From assembly GCF_964275005.1 (NCBI RefSeq), contig NC_092690.1, forward strand, positions 6,115,336-6,179,335: a stretch of DNA of 64,000 nucleotides, written 5' to 3'. Numbering within the stretch: position 1 is the stretch's first letter; each line of letters opens with the position of its first letter. Under the pieces are notes generated by a model. It did not search any database. It was not told the DNA's origin and saw nothing but the letters and a program-made list of their open reading frames with translations. This DNA is from Diadema setosum (lineage: Eukaryota > Echinodermata > Echinoidea > Diadematoida > Diadematidae). Below, piece after piece: positions 48,624 to 63,200 of this stretch. A program made the translations under genes and the position numbers.

Positions 48624-50146
48624 TGTATATATGTATTTGTAGTAAACTGTTAACTTTAAAGAAATGTATAACACTTGCTTTTCAACCATTCTAAACCATT
48701 TAAAAGTGTTTGAAATGAGCATTTAAGGATGTGTAGTTCATAAAAAAAAAAATGAGTAGTTAAAACAGCTGTCTCCTAGGCGTGCTGTACATGAAGATAA
48801 ATAGAAGATGTGCTACTTCCTTGTATACTAGAAACAACTGTACAACCCTGGACCACACTGTTGTCATCATATATTTTATTTTGAGCTAAGCAATCAAACT
48901 TTGACTGTTCGTAGAAACAAGGATGCTCTGCATGAATGTAATAATTTGAGCAAATTGAGCTACTGAACTAATTATAATATTATGTTGGTCCATTACAGGT
49001 AATTTTTATCCGTTATTTTTGTGGGATTTCAGCTGTTTCAGAGTAGTGGAATGCATGTAGTTATCTTATTTTGCAGGCAATTAATTTATCTTTTGTTGAA
49101 AGACCCCCAAAATATGGCTTCCTTGGAACATTACTTGAAGAAAAGCAGTGATCATTTAAAGCATCGTTGTTCTACTTTGTAAGCTGACATTTGTCATTAA
49201 TACAAATATATTAATTGAACAATTCTATCTTTATAATATCAATAATAATACCTTCATTTTCGTTGCTATGGAATGTCACTCTCTCAGTACATATTTTGCC
49301 AAAGTTTGTGTTTTCTTTAAAATACTTACATAGTTTTAGAAACTACATTTGAGTCGAGTAATACATCGTTCTAAACTTAAAGTCTCCTCTTTCACTCTGT
49401 GCTAGAAATATATTTCTTGCGACTTATTGTTGGTTTTGTGGTGCAGAGTAAAAAAAAATAAAAAATATCGTTGTAATAAAGAAATTTCATGAAAGGGAGT
49501 TCCGTTCATTATTATTTTGTTTCTTTTATCCTATCACGTGATAATTCCTCACGTTATACTACAGTTAGAAGCATAACTCCTATATCTGGTTCTTTCACAC
49601 CCGCCTAACTATGTGTATAAAAATATAATTGGAACAGGCATTTTTTCCCCTTTTTTGAAGGCATACATACCTCATTCCCATCCCCTCCCCCCTAACAAAG
49701 AAACAAAAAAAAAAAAAAAAACGTGTAGTTAATGAATTGTAGGGGTATTAAAGGCTTATATATTTATGTCATGTATGAGTTCTTTTTTGTTCATATTTTC
49801 TGAGGAAGCAAGACTTCGTTTCTTTAATGTTAAAAGTTGGAATAATAAAATGAAACCTTTTTTACTCTTCTTTTTTCTCGTACACTATTTCGGAGAATAG
49901 TGTGATTATGAGTGTTGTATAGAATACCATTTTTGTTTAAAAAAATGCCTGTACACACTTTTCACTTTCTACTCTGATAACTGTAGAAAGGATACTGCTA
50001 CTCTCCAAATATTGACACTTATCATGAATGAAATATGTGTTGATATAGCATGCTCTATTTCAGTTTAATTTGACAACCCCTTCGTTGTTGTTGCTGCGGC
50101 AAATTACATCTTGTTTTTTTTTTCTCCATTCATAGCACATCTTACT

Positions 50147-50193
<47 letters not shown>

Positions 50194-53100
50194 GTATGTA
50201 TATGTATATACATACATAATATTGTTTGATGCAAGGCCACATAATATGAATGAATAATTAAGAGAGAGAGGAAAAACAAAGTGAAGCAACAAATGTTTGG
50301 GTAATTATTTTCACTGTCTGATGTCGATTGGAACTTGATACATCTGGATATGAACTGACTTTATTTGTAACAGAAAGCGAAAATGCTGTATAATTTTATG
50401 TTTCGTAATCTGTTCTCAATTGAACAATTGCTGTCTTGAGACATTTCGCTCGTTGTGTTACGCAGACTGATGTTTGAGCTTTTTTCTATATCATCAAAAT
50501 GTATAACGAAAAAGGAAATACACTCTTGTTTATGTCTGACAGGGTGCACTTTAGCTTTGAATAGAAAATCGCGCTAAAAGTCATTCGAAAAGTCAAATTC
50601 CCTTTGAAGATTGGATTTAGTACAGTACATGGAATTGCTTTGCATTTTTTTTTTCATTTACATACTGCAGAAATATCTCGAACAACAACAATGCAGTGAT
50701 AAAAGGAAATTCATTCGACAACGTGGCAAGTCTACTGCTTTTGTAAGTATAACTGAGTCTATGCCCATCAATATCAAATTTGTGACAAAAACTTTACAAA
50801 ATGTTCGGTAAACAGAGGCAAAAGATTTTACAATAGGACATTATCATAAATAGAACACTGTCAGCGACTGGATTAAGCTCTTGGTTAACCTGATATAGTA
50901 CACAACTTTCTATGTGATTACCATTTCTTTTCTTTTAAATTCCAGAGGGTGATTACCACAATTTCGCTTTTTTGAATATGCTACATAAATATAGTGTATT
51001 TATTGCATTACATGCTCTCCCTTGAGATGCAGTGTGATTCTTAAGTGTGTGTGAATGTTTATGAGTGTGAATGTATAGGAATTCCAATGTCTACAATATC
51101 CATACTGCATGATGTTTATAACTCGACAAAATGAAAGAAGCAAAAGTTGATCTGCTGTTGATTCGAGCTGCTGCATCATTTGCAAATTATGTGTAAACAT
51201 GAAAGTCATGTGGCAAACACAATTTTGGTATTGAACATGCGCATTTTAATATTGCTTTTGTTATTTTTGCCATGTTTCCTCATCCTAAATTCCCTTTTGC
51301 AGAGATATTTGGAATATCGACCTTAAGGAAGTAGAGAGAGGAGCATTTGAGAGTCTCACGAGTCTGTTTTATCTGTAAGTGTATTTTCCTTCTGTTTAAC
51401 TCACTATTAAAATCTTATTATTGACATGACCTTTACCTGTCCCACCCCCCCCCCCCCCCCAAAAAAAGAGGGTGATTGACTCATAATTGTCCAATATTCT
51501 ACATTCAGGCTACATTTTCATGAGGACAAACAAATTAATATTCTTTTTCGTTTACATCAAAAAGTGATTATCTAAAAAGAAAGACCTCCGTACAATCCAC
51601 TACGAGTTGTCCCTATGATTGAAATAATCATTTGAATATGCAATTAAAAACAGTATTTCTTCAAAGACTATGTATGCTCATATCTAAAACATGTAGTGAA
51701 GCAGGATACCTCACATAACGACTTATTTGAAATACAGTCATATTTGTAATGACACTTAGGAGGTACTTCAAAAAGTCACAGTCAATCTATTGATAAAAGG
51801 ATAAGAGCATATCTTATACTAACTTGTTTCATCACTTGACTTTAACATCGACAGGTACCATGAGGAAAACGCAGGAAACTTGGAAGAGGAACGTGAATTC
51901 GTGAGCTTCACTGTCAATGCCAGGCTGTAAGTGAAGGAGCTAATAACCCATTTTTTTTTTCTCTGTTCAGTAATTAACACAATTGGTACGTCATGGAGAA
52001 ATTGAAATAAACGAATTTACTTAAAATGAGCAGAGGAAACAATAGAGAAAGAATCGATGGAAACCAGACGTATCCTGATATCATTTAACCTGTCGGTCCT
52101 GAGGGGAATGCGATTTCGTAGGGCATGTTTCGTTGAATACACAATGATATTACAACTATACAAATATAAACCAAAACGTAACTAATATTCACTGTTCACT
52201 TTTATCCTCTTTATTTTAATTGGATTGAATAGACTCATTGTGCATTGTTTTAGTTTAATCTATTCATTTGTTTACCTTATTTATTTCATATTGTCTAGAG
52301 GAACAACAAAAACAAAACGTATACATTTTTGCGAAGATTTTCAAGAAAGATTTGTGACACGTTTTTATTTTGTTCTTATTTTGTTTATTACATTGGCAAT
52401 TTCTTAGAGACTTATGGAGAGGTGATCTTCCTGACATAAAAAGAGATGCTGTTGATAGCCAGAACAGCTTGCTTCAGTGGTGAGCATCATTTAAGTAGAT
52501 GCACTGGTTTCTGTATCATCGCTTTAAATCTACTAACTTTCTTAATGACATACATACATTTTATTCATTCCATTCCATTAGATTTCATTTTTTTTTTCAT
52601 TTCCATTCTATTAACTACCCCCAAAATGTTTAAAACAGCGTAATATTTCTTTGTATACAAAATCAAAGAGGCTAAACAAAAAAAAAAACAGTAATGAAAT
52701 AAAATAGCATAATTATGAACTGTGAAATGTGCGCTATGAAAGAAAATTATGGGGAAATAGAGGGGAGACGACAGGTAAAAACTAGGCTTGTAATTCATAG
52801 TTCTTTCTAGAACAGCATGTAATGACAATTATTTATGTACTGCGCTATTAGACTGAAGCAGTTTACCTAATTTTATCATAATGTATACATATATATATAT
52901 ATATATATATATGTCCTTTCTGGCATGGACAAAATTTTCAATGCGTATAAAAATAGTAATCACACTTTCAAGAGCTACAACGATATCATTATTGTCACTA
53001 TGGAGAGGACACAACGTTAGCTGCGAGGAAATTATATCTCTACTTTTTTTTTTCTATTGGTACCCTCTTCTCTTGACAAGGTCATTCTTGACTGAGCACA

Positions 53101-53652
53101 TTATCTAAGAAAACAACGACAAGTTGTATTTTTCCCCCAAGTTTGAGTGGTATCATGAAAGAACATTCCATGTCCACTGAAATGGCTGAGATCTGTCAAT
53201 GAAAGTGGTCAAATCAAAAGGCCAGCCTGCAAGGACTGCAATTTTATGTTTAGGAATTCCTCTGTTTTTTGTTAATGGTGCATAACATTCAAGACGTCAC
53301 ATGACCAACAACGTGTTCATTCCTACTCGGGCCAACCCACACTGTCTATTCTCTCTCTTTTCACATTCAATACAATCATGGTCTGCGAGCTATGTGTGTG
53401 ATGAAATGCTAGGTACTCCTGTGGCGGGTATTTGTAATATTGGTGTTTCTATTAACGCTGAAAGGGTTCATATCAACGTTATTTTTTAATCCCCAATCAC
53501 AGGTTTCTCTTGACCGCTGCAAGCCAGAATTATGATTTTGAATTACGCACACTTATAAGACTGATCTCCGTTTCTTTATTGTAAGTATATTACCACAGAA
53601 GAATGTGTTATATTGTAGTTTTAAACAATATACTCTTTGGTTTTCTAGATAC

Positions 53653-53728
<76 letters not shown>

Positions 53729-55104
53729 ATGTGTGTCTGTGTGTGCCTGTGTCTGTGTGTGTTTGTGTGCAATCACAAAACCAACAAAACGTCGACACAC
53801 ATGGATTTTTAGTTAAGGGCATATAATCATTCTGAAAGAACAAACTTAAAGCTTTTATAATTACATAGTCTATTTGAGTGCTTTATCTTACCAAGCCGTG
53901 TTAGCTGTGCAATGAATGTGAAGAAAAACAAGATGTAAAACACCATAGCAACAACAATCACACCTAACAATATTCACTCTTATACAATATGCGATATCAA
54001 ATTAACCCGAAACTGAGCATACTGAAACAAAACGTTCTATCCATAACTAATACCAACTTTTGAATCAGTAGTGTCATCCTTTCATAAGTAATTAGAGATG
54101 AAAGTGAAGACTATGTAAAACTTATTTTTTAAAGAATGAACAGGGTCTTCACGATATACTAACCCTATACTCTTCTACAAAAATAGTATTGTACAAAAAC
54201 TCCTAAAGACATGATTTCCGATTCTTACTATGATCACAAACTTCAGAATGATGTACCAAAGAAACTGCGTTTGCTTTTACGTAAAGTCAGGACATGCGAC
54301 TTTTTGTATGTCACTTTTGTCATACAAGGTCACATGATAAAATCATACATTGTATTTTAATGTTCACCAGCTGTATCCATAGGCACCTGATATAAATATG
54401 GTTACTGCTTGGGGTCAATCAGTCACGGCTTTGCAGTGCATAAGACGTAAATTAAATTCGTTTCCGAAAAATACAATGAATGCTAAAAAAAAAAAAGAAG
54501 AAAAGTCGGTATTAATTTTTATGATGGAGCTAGCTGAATATACTACAAGTATAAGTCTACAATAAACGTGCATTTTATTTTTTTCTGTCTCTTTTTCGCC
54601 TTTGTCGTGTGACAGAAGTCAATCTTATGGTAACAACCGGACCAGTGAAACCGACGTCAATAGTCTCAACAAGATTGTTCGATCGTACGTACCCTTCAAC
54701 TACTTTAGCTTCATATTGATAACCCCCGTACTTACAGCATTACCCTCAAGTGAAACCACAACTAGTGTATTTAATACTATGATAAGATTAAGTAGACACG
54801 TTGAGAGATCTCGAAGAAATGTAGATAATATGTGGGATTTACAATATAAGACTTACGAGGGCAATTTAGTATGATCGCTAAACTTAACTCAGGCTTCATA
54901 CAATTTCATTCTACCCAGGTACAATATCTATGAGTGCACACTCTTAAAACATCTGAATCACAACTGATCTGAAACTGGGTCCGTTGGAGTCACACACCGT
55001 TCCGGGTCAGAGATTACAAGGAATGGGGTCAGATATGACCCATTCAGAGTCATAAATTGGGTCAGGGTGACCCCATTCGGGGTCTTCATGACCAAATTTC
55101 AAGT

Positions 55105-55157
<53 letters not shown>

Positions 55158-55451
55158 GGACCATGTGTGACCCCAGTTCCAGGTCAGTTCTGACTCGGAT
55201 GTTTTAATAGTGTGACGTTTTTTCATGTCTTAATCCTTATGGCACTGTTGTTGTTGTTGTTGTTTTTAGATATTCTCATGAAACAATATCAGTGATATCG
55301 CTGACACCTTTATTTTTTCCCCTATTTGAAATGATCTATCCGTTATATTGAAACTCATATGAAGCGCCCGTAATGATCACACACGAATAGATATCGCATT
55401 ACCGGCGATCTAGAAACGAGCGGTCAGTAAGTAAGAGCACATAGTGTACAT

Positions 55452-55499
<48 letters not shown>

Positions 55500-55797
55500 T
55501 TTTTGGAATAAACAATAAAGAAAGTAATCTCATTAACTGCAATTGACTATATATCATTCTATTGCCCTAAATATTCATTCTAATGGCTATCTTTTTTTTT
55601 CTTTGATCAGGACCATTACAAGGCAGGGCATATCTGAAATTACGCGAGACGGACGTATTAACTTACTTCGCCTTTTCCCGGTGATACCCTTCTTGTAAGT
55701 AGGTTCTGTGTTTAAATGACTACTAGTAGTTAAGGCTTCCTATTTGTCACCACCTTGGAATTGGGAACAAATAGGTGTACATCTTATACCTGCGTAT

Positions 55798-55838
<41 letters not shown>

Positions 55839-56588
55839 TGTGTGTGTGTGTGTGCGTGTGTGTGTGTGTGTGTTCCACTCATTTTTTAATGTATTTATGT
55901 GTAATAATGCTATTATTTAATAATTTATGTTACTGAACCAGTAAACAGTGTATAAATAAGATGTGACCCTTCATCACAAAGCCAAAAACGAGCACGTTTT
56001 GAAAGACCGGAATTTATTAATGCAATTCAAATGGATCATCCTAACTTTCTAATATTAGAAAGAAAGCCCACACTCTGGATAGTGTGAACTCAGAAAAGAG
56101 GCTCTGAAGCACTGGGTCTATTCAAGCGCTTAATCTTAACCAAGCCGTGCTAGCTAATCAAATTAATCATGATGTGTGATTAATGGACAATATACAGGAT
56201 GTAAACAACCAGGACAACAACAATAAAAAGTTTATTAGATTAAGGTGAATTGCGCGTGCTTTATAAACACATTGTGTAGGTTGTTAATGCCAACTTGTAG
56301 TAGCGTCAATGTTCTTTCAGTGTTGGTAGTACAGTTGTAACATCATGATTTTTCCCAATCAAATCGCAGGTAGCACGGTTTAGTAAAGACGGCTTAGTAA
56401 AGATTAAGCACTTGGATAGACCCTGTATTTCAGAGCCTCTTTTCTTAGTTCACACTTTCCAGTGTGTGTCATCTCTTTCCAGTATTTATAAAGGTTAGGA
56501 GAACCCATTTGAATTGAGTAATACATAAAAGCTTAGAGTCTGCTCTTTCAGAATCTGCCCTTAACTAAAAATCCATATCCGGCGTTTG

Positions 56589-56652
<64 letters not shown>

Positions 56653-58573
56653 GTTTGTGGTGCAGGGTCACATATTTTACACTTTACAGTTATGGCCATG
56701 GATCACAAAACCAACAAAGTCGAATGCACTGAATTTGTGTAGGCATTGAACATTGTTATTACGTGAAACTGTTCGACCCTCCCAATCTTGAGGTTTTTTA
56801 GTAGCGTCATCTTTTCCAAGTTTTTATAGTTGAAAGTGAAGAGTATGGACAGGGTTTATAGGGAAATAGGAAGAAAAGTTAAGAGACATCACACTATGAC
56901 TACCAAAAAGTGTTGAAGAAAAAACTGCTTAGAACACAATTTCATGTTCGTTTTCTTTTATCCCGAATGTCAGCATGATGTAGAAGAAGACTGGCTTGCT
57001 CTTTCAGGAGAAGAAGAAGAAATAAACAGAAATAGATTTGTCATAAAATCTATATGAAAGCAAAGCTTGGCAGTCCTCTTCAACTTTGCTCACTATTATG
57101 TCCAGCTCAACATAAGTTTTTAGAAGTTGTATCGATTGGAAAAACAGAATTCTTTCTCAAAGCATGACTACCTTCATGCCTCAGAATAACGTGGCACACA
57201 GGGGGTTTCCACCCTGGCAAATAAAGAGTTAATGTAAATGCAAGATATAATTAAGGCCCATTTTGAAAAAAAAAAAAAAAAAAAACATCCGTCTTAGATT
57301 TGGGTGCATGTTATTACTTTCATAGTTTTTTTTTTCTTTTTCTTTAAAAACCCAGGGACCTTTCGGGTCTGAATATAACAGCAATCGAACCGCAAGTATT
57401 TGAAGACTTTCCCACTGTTTTCTCCATGTAAGTATTGCAGAAAACGAATTTTTCATTATTGATGTATGCATGGTATGATTGAAAGACATACAAATTCAAT
57501 TAATATCAGTATTTTTTAGCTTCAGATGGTGTAAAAAAAGATTAAGAATATTTCCCTTTGTCAGAATAAGACTGGGGATTGATCGCTGTATGAGTACAAA
57601 GAGTTAAACGCTTGTAATGTATTTTTTGATGTCGATTTCTTTACAAGAAGAATGCTATAAAAAGGTTTTTTTTTTTCATTTCATCTGATCTCCTTTTCAC
57701 TTCACAACGTTGCCAACATCTTGCGGTTGTTATGTGCCTAACCCACTGATGACACAAACGTAATCCAGTGTTTTCTTTGTTGCAAAATTGCAACGGTATA
57801 AACAAACAGAGGTATGTGTTACCACTATCTGGTAAATGGAAAGTACACGTTCTTTTTCTTCTATTCAGTTTCCCTGTCTTTGCTTTTATTATTGTATCTT
57901 TCCCATACAGGGGTGCGTCTGGAAACGATATGAGGGTGATCGAGACAGATACATTCTTTGGTCTGGATAAATTGTCAATCTTGTAAGTCTATGACATTTC
58001 CTTATTCTTTCCGAAATATTCCAAAGTTTTTGAACAAAAAGTAGAGTTAATATAATTATAAGCGGCATAGCGCATTAGAGAGAGTGAGAGAGTGAAAGGG
58101 AGAGAGAAAAATTGATAGCTATCAATGCATCCAATGATGTCCAACCCAAAACGCCAGAATATCATGTCTATGCGAAATACTGGAAGCGATATATTTATAT
58201 GCATAACATTAATTGAAGCGTGGAGACGTTTTGTGGAAAAAAAAAATATAATTGCACACTTCAATATACGATTCAGAATACTTCCTAACATGTGTATAAT
58301 ATAAATTTGCATTAATATGTCGCAATTTGCATTAATTTTCACGTGTCTTACGTTGTCGTTTAGATGTATTTTATCGCCTCGTCAGATACACTTTGCATTA
58401 TGTTGACATATTTGATGCAAGGATTTGTTTTGATAACTCTATCTTATCTAAATTATTTTGTCTGGTGATCGAATCAGAAATCTTTCCAATAGCAACATTA
58501 AGGTTCTTGAAGTGAACGCGTTCAATGGTCTGGACAACCTAACCAACTTGTAAGTATACTTATGTTTGTGTAT

Positions 58574-58606
<33 letters not shown>

Positions 58607-60129
58607 TGTGTGTCTGTTTGTTTGTCTTTGAGCGCACAGCATGATGTAGGACTATCATGTCTTGTGTACCAATTGTATATTCCACAACGTCACACAGTTT
58701 TGATGAAGCACAGAACAAAATCATTAAAAATGTGTGTTATTATTTCTAATTGCAAATTCGCTGGAGGGTTTGTCTCCGATGTGAGTGTGTTATGAACGCG
58801 CAACGATGTTCCTACATATCGCTAAATCTCCAGGAAGCTTTTTTCCTTTATTAAATGTTCGATATACATCTTTGCAACCTTTCTCCCGAAATGGTAGAGA
58901 CCTTTCAAACAACGGCATACGACACATCGAAAGATACGTCTTTGCTGATCCCATCGCGCTGTTGGAATTGTGAGTACACAAAGGCGAAAATGGCGATTAC
59001 AGATCTATATGGCTTTATTTTTAGTATTTTTTCTCCATTTTGTTATATTTGTGTGACATCGTTATTAATGATACAGATTATGGACTCAATGTAGATCCAG
59101 TGATATTTTTTACCCGTTAGTAATTACATTAAAGGTGTCATAAATCAAAGGATGTAACTGGAGTTGAGTGTCATGGTTGCTAATATTGCAATAAACCAGC
59201 TACATGACGAGGGTTACATTTACTTACCAATTGAAACAAGTGACGCAATATAACTATAGACAATTTTTGTAAAGGAGAAAAACAAAACAAAACTACAAGC
59301 AAGACATGCAGAAAGAAAAAGAGTAATAAAAGCAAACCAAGTGTGTTCAAATAAAATTGCATGCACAATATACGATGATTGTCAAGAAATTTGTATTTAC
59401 TGCATATGTGAATTATAATCGCATGCTAAATGATTCTATTGAAAATTTTTCTTGCTTTTCTAATTTCTGTTCTTGAAAAATGATCTTCCACACATGCATT
59501 AAAGGGATTTATCAGGAAATAACATCACAAGGATCGACGGACCAGTTTTTGAAAGGCTCCAAAGTCTTGTAAGATTGTAAGTGCATAAAAATTTCTCTCC
59601 GTACTTGACACGAAAACTTCTCCCTTTTATATCTACATTTTTTCCTTCAAGTTGACATGTAAGTATAATGGTGTTGTTGCTATGTGCCCCTGCACCACCA
59701 CTCTCTGCCCTCCCCCCTTAAAAAAGAAGACAAAATGAATAAACAGTTAAAAGTCGCACGCAACAATTTTATTTACGTGGGGACCAGAAAATAGGTAAAT
59801 TAATGATTCAAGTGCTGTAAGTCTTTAATTGTTCATACTTTTTGAAAGAGCAATGTAATCTTTTTTTTTCTACATTATTCGAAAGTTTAGAATCATAAAA
59901 CAAATGGGAAAGTGTGTTTTAACTGTTTTTCCTTGATCAATATTCCTTGGTAGAATAGGTGTGATGACGTGTATCCTTTCGGTTCATAAGAAACAACACT
60001 TTTAACTACAATAACGGTTAAAACGGTTGAAATGATAACGGCGTTGAAAGTGTGTTATTCATGGATAGAATTTGTTTCCAAGGCAACAGCTTAAGATGAC
60101 TTTATCTTCAGTTTTGTTGCTGGGGAGTG

Positions 60130-60181
<52 letters not shown>

Positions 60182-60248
60182 TTTTGGTCTCATTTGTTGG
60201 ACAAAGGTTAGTCAAGATTAGGCATATGAGCCCCCTCCTACTTTTTTT

Positions 60249-60285
<37 letters not shown>

Positions 60286-63200
60286 GTTCTCAGTGCACAC
60301 TTTCCTCATGCAGGATGGGTGTGTACTCTTTGTATTTATGCAACATCATAAAAGTTAGAGTCTGCTCTTTCAGAATCTGCCCGTAAACTAAAAAAAAAGA
60401 AATAATAATATGTGGCGATTATTTTATTGGGGTGTTATGATGCAAGATCATATCCATATTTGTATCGTAAATAGCCTAAGTTTGTGCCTGTACATTATAT
60501 AATAGTTTGCAGCATAATAAACGAAGTGTGTGAGTTGTTGACCTTATTGAATATAAGTCTGTATACGTCTATCCAGGGACGAATTGCCAAATATAAGCTA
60601 CAGACAAAAAGGACGACAAATGGCATATTTAGGACATAGACTCAGTCCAGTAAAAGGATATTTGTAATTAGTGTGCGTTGATAAATTTCAAAATGGTACT
60701 GTCTGGTTGTATCAATAGAGTACCCACGTTATTACTTCATTATCTTTGTGTACTTATGTTTTAATAAATATAAATGTCTCGTTTACACCTGGAACTGTAA
60801 ATGAATATGTACTTTTTGTATACTCACAAACACACGCTGATACACACGCACAAACCCTCATATATACATACTGTATATGTGACCCTGCACCTCAAAACAA
60901 AAAGTCGCCAGACACGAATTTTTAGTTAAGACCATATTCTGAAAGAGCAGACTTTAAGCTTTAAAATGATCCATAACTCAAATCAAATGGACTCTCCTAA
61001 CCTATCTAAATATTGGAAAGAAAGCACAAACTCAGGAAAAGTGTGAACTGAGAAAAGAGGCTCTCAAGTACAGTGTCCATTCAAGCGCTTAATCTTTACC
61101 AAACCGTTCTGGCTGTGCGATGAATGGGACAAAAAACAGGAAGTAAACCACCAGAGTAACAACAATGAAGGGATCATTAGATTAAACTGAAATTAGGCAT
61201 GCCTCATTAACACATTCTGTCCATAAGAAATGCCAACTTTCAAAGCAGTAGCACTATCTCTTTAAAAGTTAAAAAAAAGTGAAAAAAGTGAAGAGTGTGG
61301 ACAAGGTTTTTCAGAAATGAAAAGGGGATTCTAAAGACACACCTTATCACACTATTCTACCAAAAATGTTCGAGATAAACTGCTAAAAAAACACACTTTC
61401 CTGCCCGTTTTATGATACTTAATTTTAGCATAATGTAAAAGAAGACCCGCTCTTCCAGAAAATATGAAAAAAGTCAAGTTCGGCTAGGTTGACCCATTTC
61501 ACTTATTTGCAGTCCTCACGCAAAATCAGCGTGTGCGACTTTATGTTCGTTTTGAGGTGCACGGTCATATATATATATATATATATAATGCTTATCAAAG
61601 TATATTAATATTGTAAATGAACATTCACTGAATGGTAAATGGTCTTTAAATTGCTTTGAATGCTATGAACGATGCGTTCTTCATAATTGAATTACACACG
61701 GTTCCTCGACATTACTGCAACTTTACTACAACCACCGTATTGTCATTTTTTATTGTATTAACAATATTGTGTATACAATTATTTATTGTTATTGTCATTA
61801 TTCTTATAAACCTTTTTACAGAGATCTTTCAAGCAATCACATTACCGAAATAAATGGAGAACTATTAGTTGGTCTACAAAGCCTAACTTTCTTGTAAGTG
61901 TACTTGAACCTTGAACACGTCTCAAATATTTTGTTTTCTTTGCCTTTCTTTTTTTTTTTTGCACAAGTAGCCTATATATTAGGACTATGTACAATTTATT
62001 ACTCAGATTTTTTTTTTTTTTTTTTTTGCGGCGTGCTGCCGATTGTCTATGTTTAGTATATCTGTCTTTTTGTATGGTGTACGAATACTTAAATAGACAC
62101 ATTACTCTTTTCAGCTGCTGCTTCTGTGTCATTCATTTAACATGGATTGAACTCCTTTTTTGATGGTTCACAGACTGCTTTGCTCTATGTTCTATTGTTC
62201 CCTTTGTTAATATCGTACTGTCATTTTAGCAAAGAAGAAACAGTTACTATATGCTACTCACACTTTACTACTATTTTTTTTTTCACTTTTTCACGGAGGA
62301 AAAGTGGTTTTAACGGAGATAATGCCTTGGACCAATCTTTTAAGTGCGAGATACATGTCATGTATAAAGAACACTTTGATGCTCTTGCAGTTTTCTGTTC
62401 TACAAATCACATTTTGATCTCAATTTGAATTAATTAACGAATTCTTTCGCAGAGTTATTTGTATTGCTAGTGATTGACAAATTCGATTTTAGTAGCAGCA
62501 ATTATAGAAATCATTTTCAAAATTGTAATAACAACTACTATTGAACTGACCATGACATATTCATTTCTTTGTGTCGAGGAAATAGTGATTTGACTGAAAA
62601 CGCTGTTGCGAGAATCGATGGCAGAGCTTTCAACGGTCAAGACAGCATTATACGATTGTAAGTATGTTGTCTACAGGATGAAGAAATAGAAAGACAAAAA
62701 TGACTCTCTGGCAACATCAGGTCCAAAATAAATCTTCCAATGTGTATAATATATGTGTATGTGTGTTTTTGTGTGCATATTACATAAATGAAGGGTTTGT
62801 TTGCAAAAACCTATACGTCCATTTTTGAAGATTTTGAAGTACGATCTCTGTCATAAAGTACAAAATAATACCTTTTAAATGATATATTGGTCACTACATA
62901 AAAAAGGTATATTTTTAAAGTTATGGTCAAAAGAAGCAGAAATTTTCTTATTATTCTCTTTATTTTTCTTGACCTTTAATCGCAAATATCTCCATTTGAC
63001 AAATATGGACTTATCGGTTTTTGCAAACAAACTCTTCAAATATACATAAACATAATGATCTTGTTTGCACAATATAGTCGTATTTATTTTTTTTTCTGCC
63101 TGTTTCTTCTTTCTTGCGTGTTTTAGAAATTACATCATGTGATTGTAAAAGCCATTCCATTTCAATAAAAATACTTTCAGGGATGTTTTATCATTTATCC

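Noticed and set aside
54602-54874. 90-codon frame containing exon 15 of the LRR series
   Set aside because: Only 54616-54684 fits the exon pattern. The rest is read-through into the intron after a GTACGT donor.
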